DNA of 11,129 bases from contig JARLFW010000030.1 of the NCBI GenBank assembly GCA_031296345.1, positions 1-11,129 of the forward strand. The letters are read 5' to 3'. The position numbers and the translations under genes were made by a program. The notes beneath the pieces are model-generated. The model was not told the DNA's origin. It saw only the letters and a list, made by a program, of their open reading frames with translations, and searched no databases. Within the stretch, counting starts at the first letter, position 1. Every line of letters starts with the position of its first letter. Source of the DNA: Nitrosotalea sp. Lineage in GTDB: Archaea > Thermoproteota > Nitrososphaeria > Nitrososphaerales > Nitrosopumilaceae. Positions 6,002 through 11,129 of the stretch are shown here, piece by piece.

Positions 6002-6610
6002 ATGAGTCGATCAAGAAGAATTCCAATACTAGTCATAGTTGGAATACTATCTCTTGGCATACAACATAGTTTTGCAACACCCACTCTTGAGATATCTACA
6101 AGCAAATCTGTTTATGAATACGGAGATTTTCTTTCCATCAACTTTAATGTTTCAGAACTTACTGGTAAGGACGTCATCATACACATAGTTGATAGTTCAA
6201 GCAAAACTAGTGCTCCAATAGATCTGTCAATATACAATAGAAATACTACAATAACTTCACCGTATGCTTTTTACAAGACAATCTATAGCCCCGGAACTTA
6301 TCATATTGAAGCAGAATATTCAGGTTCAAATGCAACTACTTCCTTTAACATAATTGACTCTGGTAAAATTGCCATTCCAGTTGAATTGAAAACAATTGTA
6401 AATCATGGAGATTATGAAGGATTGATTAGAGAATTAATAAATGACAACATAATCAATGTTGCAAATTATAACAATCAAACAAATCAAATTGCATACATTC
6501 CACAATGGTTCAAAAATAGTGCAAACTGGTGGTCAGAGGGTCTCACATCAGATAATGAATTTGGTTCAAGTATCCAATACTTGATTCAGAAAGGAATTAT
6601 TATAATATAA
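6002..6610 (+). CDS. Secreted protein with Ig-like domain and C-terminal WFKN/WW domain
   Basis: This 202-aa exported protein has a signal peptide (MSRSRRIPILVIVGILSLG, likely cut after SFA at residue 25). An Ig/macroglobulin-like beta domain follows (about 28-117, with KSVYEYGDFLSINF and PGTYHIEAEYSG typical of extracellular beta sandwiches). A linker with helical character leads to a C-terminal unit (166-202) of the pattern IP-x-WFKN-x-A-x-WW-x-x-G, then D-x-x-FGSSIQYLI-x-x-GII. That unit recurs at the ends of many thaumarchaeal secreted proteins, including some with plastocyanin or peptidase domains, and its role is not established to my knowledge. The Asn-rich segment before it has several sequons. 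Its stop codon directly abuts the stop of the serA-like gene on the other strand (no bases between). It is divergent from rpl15e with its own promoter. Confidence 0.85.
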   Translation: MSRSRRIPILVIVGILSLGIQHSFATPTLEISTSKSVYEYGDFLSINFNVSELTGKDVIIHIVDSSSKTSAPIDLSIYNRNTTITSPYAFYKTIYSPGTYHIEAEYSGSNATTSFNIIDSGKIAIPVELKTIVNHGDYEGLIRELINDNIINVANYNNQTNQIAYIPQWFKNSANWWSEGLTSDNEFGSSIQYLIQKGIIII

Positions 6611-7543
6611 CTAGATTACACCGCGAAGAATCATTATTATTTTTTCTCCTATGACATTTGCTGCAAGTGTCTGAGCTTCTTTTGTCTGGGCACCTATGTG
6701 TGGAGTGCATACAATATTTGGAAGTGTTGTAAGTTTGTTACCAACTGCAGGTTCCTTTTCAAATACATCTAATGCAGCACCCGCGATTTTTCCCTCTTTG
6801 AGTGCATCATACAATGCGTCTTCATCAATGATTTCACCCCGTGATGTGTTTATGATATACACCGTCTTTTTCATTGTAGAAATTCTTTTGGCATTTACCA
6901 GATGATGAGTAGCATCAGTTAGTGGAACATGAAATGAAATGAAATCCGCACTTGAGATTAGTGTATCAATGTCTGCTTTGATCAATCCTACATCGCGTGA
7001 AAAGTCATCTGCAATTGGCATAACATCAAAACCAATGATATTCATGTTCAATCCTCTTGCAAGTTTTGCAAGCCTTTTCCCTATGTTTCCTAGTCCAACT
7101 ATTCCAAGATATTTTCCAGATAATTCAATTCCCATGAGTTCTTTTTTGAGCCATTTACCATTTCGTATTTCTCTATCTGCTCGTGGAATTTCTCTTGCCA
7201 TAGAAAGCATTAATCCTAAAACAAGCTCTGCAACTGCATTCATTGCTCCCTCTACTGCATTTATGACTCGAATGTTTTTTGCCTTGGCTGCATCAACGTC
7301 AATATTATCAAGACCTACTCCTACACGTGCAATTATTTTACATTGAGTTGCACGATCGATCATTTCTTTCGTAATTTTTGTTCTACTTCGAACTACAACA
7401 ATATCAAAATTGGAAATCTTTTCTTTTATTTGATCAGGAGTAATTTCTGGCTCGTATGTAATTTTTAATCCATTTTTCTGTAGTATTTCATTCAGAATTG
7501 GTGCCACTTGGTCACAAATTAAAACAGATTGGTTCATCGACAT
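6611..7543 (-). CDS. serA: D-3-phosphoglycerate dehydrogenase (short SerA type)
   Basis: This is an NAD-dependent D-2-hydroxyacid dehydrogenase and probably makes 3-phosphohydroxypyruvate from 3-phosphoglycerate, the first step to serine. It has the substrate-domain signature IIARVGVGLDNID (70-82) and the nucleotide-binding GLGNIG (150-155) followed by an acidic strand end (GFD, D173). The catalytic triad is Arg235 (NTSRGEIID), Glu264 (DVFEKEP) and His282 (TPHIGAQTKEAQ). The length of 310 aa means it lacks the ACT and intervening domains of long SerA, so serine feedback through an ACT domain is not expected. SerA-like motifs make this the best call. Glyoxylate/hydroxypyruvate reductase or another hydroxyacid dehydrogenase remains possible. 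The ATG at 7543 is chosen because TTATAT lies 28-29 nt upstream on the minus strand. A second ATG at codon 3 is also available. nirK lies upstream on the same strand but seems to be terminated separately. Confidence 0.88.
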   Translation of the reverse strand: MSMNQSVLICDQVAPILNEILQKNGLKITYEPEITPDQIKEKISNFDIVVVRSRTKITKEMIDRATQCKIIARVGVGLDNIDVDAAKAKNIRVINAVEGAMNAVAELVLGLMLSMAREIPRADREIRNGKWLKKELMGIELSGKYLGIVGLGNIGKRLAKLARGLNMNIIGFDVMPIADDFSRDVGLIKADIDTLISSADFISFHVPLTDATHHLVNAKRISTMKKTVYIINTSRGEIIDEDALYDALKEGKIAGAALDVFEKEPAVGNKLTTLPNIVCTPHIGAQTKEAQTLAANVIGEKIIMILRGVI

Positions 7544-7566
7544 GAAAGAAAGCCATCAAGTACAGA

Positions 7567-7572
7567 ATATAA
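7567..7572 (-). promoter_or_regulatory. TATA-like box for the serA-like gene
   Basis: Minus-strand TTATAT in TGATTATATTC lies 28-29 nt before the ATG at 7543. It gives this gene its own promoter downstream of the nirK T-tracts. Confidence 0.5.
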
Positions 7573-7587
7573 TCATTGTGTGAAATG

Positions 7588-7608
7588 AAAAAACAAAAAG
7601 AGAAAAGA
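7588..7608 (-). terminator. T-rich terminator downstream of nirK
   Basis: Read on the minus strand this stretch is TCTTTTCTCTTTTTGTTTTT: three closely spaced T-runs starting 8 nt after the nirK stop and ending before the serA TATA box. Clustered U-tracts are the usual archaeal termination signal. Confidence 0.6.
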
Positions 7609-7615
7609 TTGGGGT

Positions 7616-8947
7616 TTACCCGCTCATTGATTTCGCAATTTCTGCAGCTCTTGCATCAGTACATAGACAGTGAACTACTTCCTTTTGTGGAATTGTGTTC
7701 ATACCTGCTGGTGGTACTGCGTCAGATGGGTTTGGCATGTCACCTGGACCATATCCTAATTTGAATGGGTCACCTGCGACAAATACTGTAGCCGCACCTG
7801 AAAAGATTGCTGCATAGTCATGATTGACTCCCACATATACACCTGGATTGTCAAAGACAATATCCACGGTTGCTCCTTGTGAACCACCAATTAACCAAGT
7901 CTCAGTTCCCTGAGCTTGTACGTGGTTACCTTGGACTACACGATCAAGTATCTCACCAACAATGTGGAAGAATACTGGCATGTTACCCTGGTTTTCTACA
8001 AAGATTCTGTAGTGAACACCAGTATCAACAAACAATGGATGTGATTGATACTGTTTCAAATCTGCAGAGTTCCATGGTTGTGCAACAAAGATGTTCTTTG
8101 TTGGATCACCCTTGATCAACTTGTTGATGTCTGCGTTTGGCACATAACCGAATGCAAATCCGTTAACAACAGTTTGTGTTGTGTTGTGTAAGAACATTGC
8201 AGTTTGGTCATAGCTACCGTCAGCATTCAAGTACAATTGATTGTATTCCAGTTGGAACTCCTTTGCATCAGCTTCGTATCTGTGATGTACGACTACGACT
8301 TTGCCACCTTGGACATCAGTCTTGTCTACTATCAATGGATTGTATCCATTCAATGGGTCAACGATTGTAAATCCGTACATGCCGGAAAGAACGTGTTGAT
8401 CCATTGCAGCTACATTAACACCAGAGCAGTGGTACTTGAATTGACCAGGTACTTCTGCAATGTATGCGAATGTAGTGGAACTACTAGGCTTTACTGCACC
8501 AAAGTTTGATGCAGATATTTGAGATGCGTGCATATCAATTCCGTGTGGTGTAAATTCAGTTGAAGGTACAGTTAGAGTAATTTTGATGATATCACCTTGT
8601 GTTACTCTTACTGTTGGTCCTGGGACTTGACCGTTAAAGGTCATTGCGTGGTACATTCCACCGCCCATAATAGGCAAGTCAACGCTTTGAGCTGTTAACT
8701 GTACATCTACTACATGACGTCCCTGGCTTACCAAACTATCAAGCTGATCTAGTGGAATCTGTGCAAATGCTGATGGCATTTGTAATTGAAGACCCCCCAT
8801 ATCACGGATCTGGTTCAAATCTGATTCCTGTGAAGGAATGTTCAGTTTTGTTGCAGTCATCTGTGTCTGTGAATATGTGCTTGCGAACAATAATCCTGCT
8901 ACTGCCACTACTGCGGCAATAGACATCATACTGTATCGTCTGTTCAT
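7616..8947 (-). CDS. nirK: Copper-containing nitrite reductase NirK, thaumarchaeal type
   Basis: This exported two-cupredoxin enzyme is expected to reduce nitrite to NO outside the membrane. In ammonia oxidisers NO is also discussed as an intermediate of ammonia oxidation. Residues 1-26 are a signal peptide or N-terminal anchor (NRRYSMMSIAAVVAVAGLL). The domain-1 ligands are visible: H135 and H140 in PHGIDMHAS (with active-site Asp138), H173-C174 in KYHCSG, H185 and M190 in DQHVLSGM. These give a type 1 site of H135/C174/H185/M190 and a type 2 site of H140/H173 plus H328 (VFFHIVGEILDRV) from the partner subunit. Domain 2 spans roughly 215-395. The tail contains HCLC (426-429), which is not part of the classical sites. 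The ATG at 8947 lies 27 nt from a TATATT box, so the mRNA is leaderless. An imperfect palindrome lies between the box and the start. Confidence 0.95.
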   Translation of the reverse strand: MNRRYSMMSIAAVVAVAGLLFASTYSQTQMTATKLNIPSQESDLNQIRDMGGLQLQMPSAFAQIPLDQLDSLVSQGRHVVDVQLTAQSVDLPIMGGGMYHAMTFNGQVPGPTVRVTQGDIIKITLTVPSTEFTPHGIDMHASQISASNFGAVKPSSSTTFAYIAEVPGQFKYHCSGVNVAAMDQHVLSGMYGFTIVDPLNGYNPLIVDKTDVQGGKVVVVHHRYEADAKEFQLEYNQLYLNADGSYDQTAMFLHNTTQTVVNGFAFGYVPNADINKLIKGDPTKNIFVAQPWNSADLKQYQSHPLFVDTGVHYRIFVENQGNMPVFFHIVGEILDRVVQGNHVQAQGTETWLIGGSQGATVDIVFDNPGVYVGVNHDYAAIFSGAATVFVAGDPFKLGYGPGDMPNPSDAVPPAGMNTIPQKEVVHCLCTDARAAEIAKSMSG

Positions 8948-8948
8948 C

Positions 8949-8966
8949 GTTTCGAATGTTTGAAAC
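8949..8966. promoter_or_regulatory. Imperfect palindrome between nirK TATA box and start
   Basis: GTTTC-N8-GAAAC, with an internal TTCGAA, fills the space between the nirK TATA box and the presumed leaderless transcription start. A protein bound here would block initiation, so it is a candidate repressor site. The arms are only 5 bp, so the call is tentative. Confidence 0.3.
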
Positions 8967-8974
8967 TAAATATA
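8967..8974 (-). promoter_or_regulatory. nirK: TATA box for nirK
   Basis: Minus-strand TATATTTA, in GTTAATATATTTAG, begins 27 nt before the nirK ATG and is one of the best TATA matches in the window, fitting a strongly expressed gene. Confidence 0.6.
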
Positions 8975-9056
8975 TTAACTTATTGGGGATTTTCTTCGGG
9001 AATTCTCAGGTTTTTAGAACTTTTCTCACACATAGAATTTGAAAAATGCGAATGCA

Positions 9057-9062
9057 TATTAG
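9057..9062 (+). promoter_or_regulatory. TATA-like box deciding the fumarate lyase start
   Basis: TATTAG in GCATATTAGG lies 28 nt before the GTG at 9085. For the upstream ATG at 9046 the nearest TATA-like sequence (TTTAGA at 9013) is 33 nt away, outside the pattern seen at the other genes. The match itself is weak. Confidence 0.35.
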
Positions 9063-9084
9063 GAAAATAAATTTTAGTTTTGGC

Positions 9085-10446
9085 GTGAAGTTTAGAATAG
9101 ATTCTGATTCCTTGGGTAAAGTAGAAATTCCAATTGATGCATACTATGGGGCTTTTACAGCTAGAGCCATTAAACAGTACCATGTAACTGGTCAAAGATC
9201 TCACCCATATCTTATCATGGCATTTGTCATGATCAAAAGATCAGCCGCCATTGCAAACATGAAAGTAAAGACATTAGATAAAAAAAGAGGTAATGCAATA
9301 ATCAAGGCATGTGATCAAGTCCTGACAGGAAAACATCTTGATCAATTTGTTGTTGAGGCAATCAATTCTGGTGCAGGAACTGCGTTTAACATGAATACAA
9401 ATGAAGTAATTGCAAACATTGCACTAGAAATCATTGGAAAGAAAAAAGGAAACTATGAAGTCATTCATCCAAATGATCATGTTAACATGTCTCAGTCTAG
9501 TAATGATACTTTTCCAACAGCTATGCATGTTGCAATTTTGTTTGATGTAAATCAAGTCATTCCAGCTCTTGATGAACTTGTAAAGACATTGATAAAAAAA
9601 GCAAAAGAATTTTCAAGTTATCAAAAAATTGGAAGAACCCATTTGATGGATGCACTTCCCGTAACTCTTGGAAGTGAGTTTGCTGCATATGCTACTGCAA
9701 TTGCAAAAGCACGAGATTCAATTTTTGAGGCAAAGAAAGAATTAGAATACATTGCATTAGGAGGAACAGCTGTTGGTTCAGGAGCAAATACTCCAAAGGG
9801 ATACAGAGTGCTTGTAATATCAGAGCTTGGAAAAATATCAAAGATTCCACTCAAACCAGAATCAGATATGCAATTTGGACTTGAAAGTAGATTTGCAGTT
9901 GCCAAGATTTCATCCACTCTTAGAAATTTAGCACTAGAACTTGGACGAATTTCAAATGATATAAGATTAATGGCATCAGGACCAGTTGCCGGTCTAGCTG
10001 AAATTGGAATTCCTGCAGTTCATGCTGGGTCTTCAATCATGCCAGGCAAAGTCAATCCATCATTGGCCGAATGTATGAACATGGTGTGTTTTGATATAAT
10101 TGGAAAAGATTCTACAGTAGCACTTGCAGCACAAGCAGGCCAGTTTGAACTCAATGTAATGCTCCCAGTAATGTTAAAGTCAGTTCTAGATTCTATGGAT
10201 ATGCTAAGAAATTTTGTCCCAATATTTTCAAAGAATCTCATAGATGGGTTAACTGCGAACAAGCAAAAACTAAGTCAATACATAGAAAATAGTCCAGTCA
10301 TAGTGACGCTTCTTACTCCAAAGATTGGATATCAAGTATCTGCTGACCTCTTCAAAGAATCATTAAAGACAGGAAAAACAATCAGACAACTTGTTATCTC
10401 AAAGGGATTGTTGACTGAGAAAGAAGTAAAGGCAATACTTGGATAA
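9085..10446 (+). CDS. Class II fumarase / aspartate ammonia-lyase family enzyme
   Basis: This enzyme adds water to fumarate (fumarase) or eliminates ammonia from aspartate (aspartase). The family signature GSSIMPGKVNP with its catalytic Ser is present at codons encoded near 10028-10060. Also present are SGAGTAFNMNTNEV, HPNDHVNMSQSSNDTFPTA, KIGRTHLMDALPVTLG and GGTAVGSGANTP. Some motifs read like fumarase (SQSSNDTFPTAMHVA). Others read like aspartase: GAGT-x-x-NMNTNEV, AGQFELNVMLPVM, and the tail ENSPVIVTLLTPKIGY with LVISKGLLTEKEV. I lean slightly to aspartase but cannot decide. From the GTG at 9085 the protein has 453 aa and begins with the family-typical KFRIDSDSLGKVEIP. The ATG at 9046 would add 13 residues without family resemblance. 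It is divergent from nirK and followed after 3 nt by the methylthiotransferase gene, so the two are co-transcribed. Confidence 0.9.
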   Translation: MKFRIDSDSLGKVEIPIDAYYGAFTARAIKQYHVTGQRSHPYLIMAFVMIKRSAAIANMKVKTLDKKRGNAIIKACDQVLTGKHLDQFVVEAINSGAGTAFNMNTNEVIANIALEIIGKKKGNYEVIHPNDHVNMSQSSNDTFPTAMHVAILFDVNQVIPALDELVKTLIKKAKEFSSYQKIGRTHLMDALPVTLGSEFAAYATAIAKARDSIFEAKKELEYIALGGTAVGSGANTPKGYRVLVISELGKISKIPLKPESDMQFGLESRFAVAKISSTLRNLALELGRISNDIRLMASGPVAGLAEIGIPAVHAGSSIMPGKVNPSLAECMNMVCFDIIGKDSTVALAAQAGQFELNVMLPVMLKSVLDSMDMLRNFVPIFSKNLIDGLTANKQKLSQYIENSPVIVTLLTPKIGYQVSADLFKESLKTGKTIRQLVISKGLLTEKEVKAILG

Positions 10447-10449
10447 ACA

Positions 10450-11129
10450 ATGGCAAAGATTTGGGTAGAGGCGTATGGATGCTCTGCAAGTTTTGCAGAT
10501 TCTGAAATGATATCAGGTCTTATTGTAAACGGAGGACATACCCTTGCAGAAAATGAAAAAAATTCCGATCTGAGTGTTATAGTTACTTGCTCTGTCAAAG
10601 ATGTAACTGCACATAAAATGGTTCATAGAATAAAGAATTTAAAATCAAGACCACTTGTTGTTGCAGGCTGTCTTCCTAAAGCAGAACAAGTCACTGTAGA
10701 AAAATTTAGCCCAAAAGCAAGTTTACTTGGACCAAACTCTTTGGGAAAAACTTTGGAGGTTATCAACTCCACATTAAATGGAACAAGAAGAATCGAGCTC
10801 ACCGACACAGACGTAAGTAAGGTTGGACTTCCAAAGGTTAGACTGAATCCAGCAGTAGGAATTATTGAGATAGCAAGCGGTTGTATGAGCGAGTGTACAT
10901 TTTGCCAAACAAAGTTAGCCAAAGGAGATTTGCAAAGTTACAGACTGGGAGACATTGTAAGACAAGTAAGACATGAGATAGAAGATGGTTGTTCAGAAGT
11001 TTGGCTTACTTCAACAGACAATGGATGTTATGGTTTTGACATAGGAACAAGCCTACCGGAACTAGTACAGAAAGTATCTGAAATAGAGCACAATTTCATG
11101 GTCAGAGTCGGAATGATGAACCCAATGTA
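10450..11129 (+). CDS. tRNA methylthiotransferase (MiaB/CDKAL1 family), 3'-truncated
   Basis: This radical-SAM enzyme of the methylthiotransferase family, in its archaeal/eukaryotic CDKAL1-like branch, is expected to convert t6A37 to ms2t6A in tRNA. In the N-terminal domain, cysteines C11 (YGCSASFADSEM), C47 (VTCSVKD) and C74 (AGCLPKAEQ) bind the auxiliary 4Fe-4S cluster. The radical-SAM motif CMSECTFC (C145, C149, C152) binds the SAM-linked cluster. TSTDNGCYGFDIG near 187-199 matches the archaeal version of the conserved strand after the motif. 226 residues are visible. The rest of the radical-SAM barrel and the expected TRAM domain lie beyond the right edge. The ATG at 10450 is 3 nt after the stop of the lyase gene, and no separate promoter is visible. 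It is the second tRNA-modification gene in the window after truD. Confidence 0.93.
   Translation, partial: MAKIWVEAYGCSASFADSEMISGLIVNGGHTLAENEKNSDLSVIVTCSVKDVTAHKMVHRIKNLKSRPLVVAGCLPKAEQVTVEKFSPKASLLGPNSLGKTLEVINSTLNGTRRIELTDTDVSKVGLPKVRLNPAVGIIEIASGCMSECTFCQTKLAKGDLQSYRLGDIVRQVRHEIEDGCSEVWLTSTDNGCYGFDIGTSLPELVQKVSEIEHNFMVRVGMMNPM

Noticed and set aside
6696..7346. Plus-strand reading frames across the serA-like gene
   Set aside because: Antisense shadows of a well-conserved dehydrogenase; Ser/Phe/Ile-rich composition typical of reverse-strand artefacts.
7576..8509. Plus-strand reading frames across nirK (for example 7576-7764, 7870-8115, 8204-8509)
   Set aside because: They are antisense to a gene with all copper ligands intact and encode no recognisable protein.
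8980..9204. Minus-strand 74-residue frame upstream of nirK
   Set aside because: It overlaps the start of the fumarate lyase, has no promoter or family likeness, and would sit in the nirK promoter region.
1..11129. CRISPR arrays, insertion sequences, tRNA or rRNA genes
   Set aside because: No regularly spaced repeats, transposase motifs, terminal inverted repeats or cloverleaf sequences were found on either strand by reading.

Overview
The window looks like chromosome of an ammonia-oxidising archaeon (Thaumarchaeota/Nitrososphaeria, probably the Nitrosopumilus side of the group). The evidence is an AT-rich genome, a two-domain copper nitrite reductase (NirK) of the thaumarchaeal type, archaeal ribosomal protein L15e, TruD, an archaeal-type tRNA methylthiotransferase, a secreted protein ending in a PEF-type sorting tail, and a secreted protein ending in the WFKN-x-A-x-WW domain that recurs in thaumarchaeal surface proteins. 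No mobile element, CRISPR array, rRNA or tRNA is visible, and no gap between genes reaches 300 bases. This reads as ordinary, densely packed core chromosome.

Layout. The left end holds the 3' part of an unrecognised coiled-coil-containing gene (to 470). A two-gene plus-strand unit follows: a secreted seven-bladed Vgb-like propeller (540-2096) and, 3 nt later, truD (2100-3299). Next come a small minus-strand hypothetical (3304-3567), a stand-alone Lrp/AsnC-type RAM protein (3719-3949), a two-helix membrane protein on the opposite strand that overlaps it by 26 bp (3924-4136), and a six-helix membrane protein (4243-4932). A minus-strand unit then reads rpl15e (5884 to 5426) into a secreted, C-terminally anchored PEF protein (5429 to 4929). 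It is divergent from a secreted WFKN/WW-domain protein (6002-6610). After that, serA-like 2-hydroxyacid dehydrogenase (7543 to 6611) and nirK (8947 to 7616) lie in tandem on the minus strand. Divergent from nirK is a fumarase/aspartase family enzyme (9085-10446), followed 3 nt later by a MiaB/CDKAL1-like methylthiotransferase that runs off the right edge.

Expression logic. Most transcription units show a TATA-like hexamer 27-29 nt before the start codon, as expected for leaderless archaeal mRNAs. I used this spacing to choose starts. It favours internal starts for L15e (5884), the 3304-3567 gene and the fumarate lyase (9085). Convergent neighbours abut or overlap in every case, which indicates a streamlined genome.

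Functional themes are nitrogen metabolism (nirK, possibly aspartase), tRNA modification (truD, methylthiotransferase), the cell envelope (propeller, PEF protein, WFKN/WW protein, small membrane proteins), serine biosynthesis and translation. The most interesting items are the envelope proteins, the palindrome inside the nirK promoter, the C-terminal Cys pair of NirK, and the shortened L15e coupled to an envelope gene. I do not see a clear new multi-gene system.
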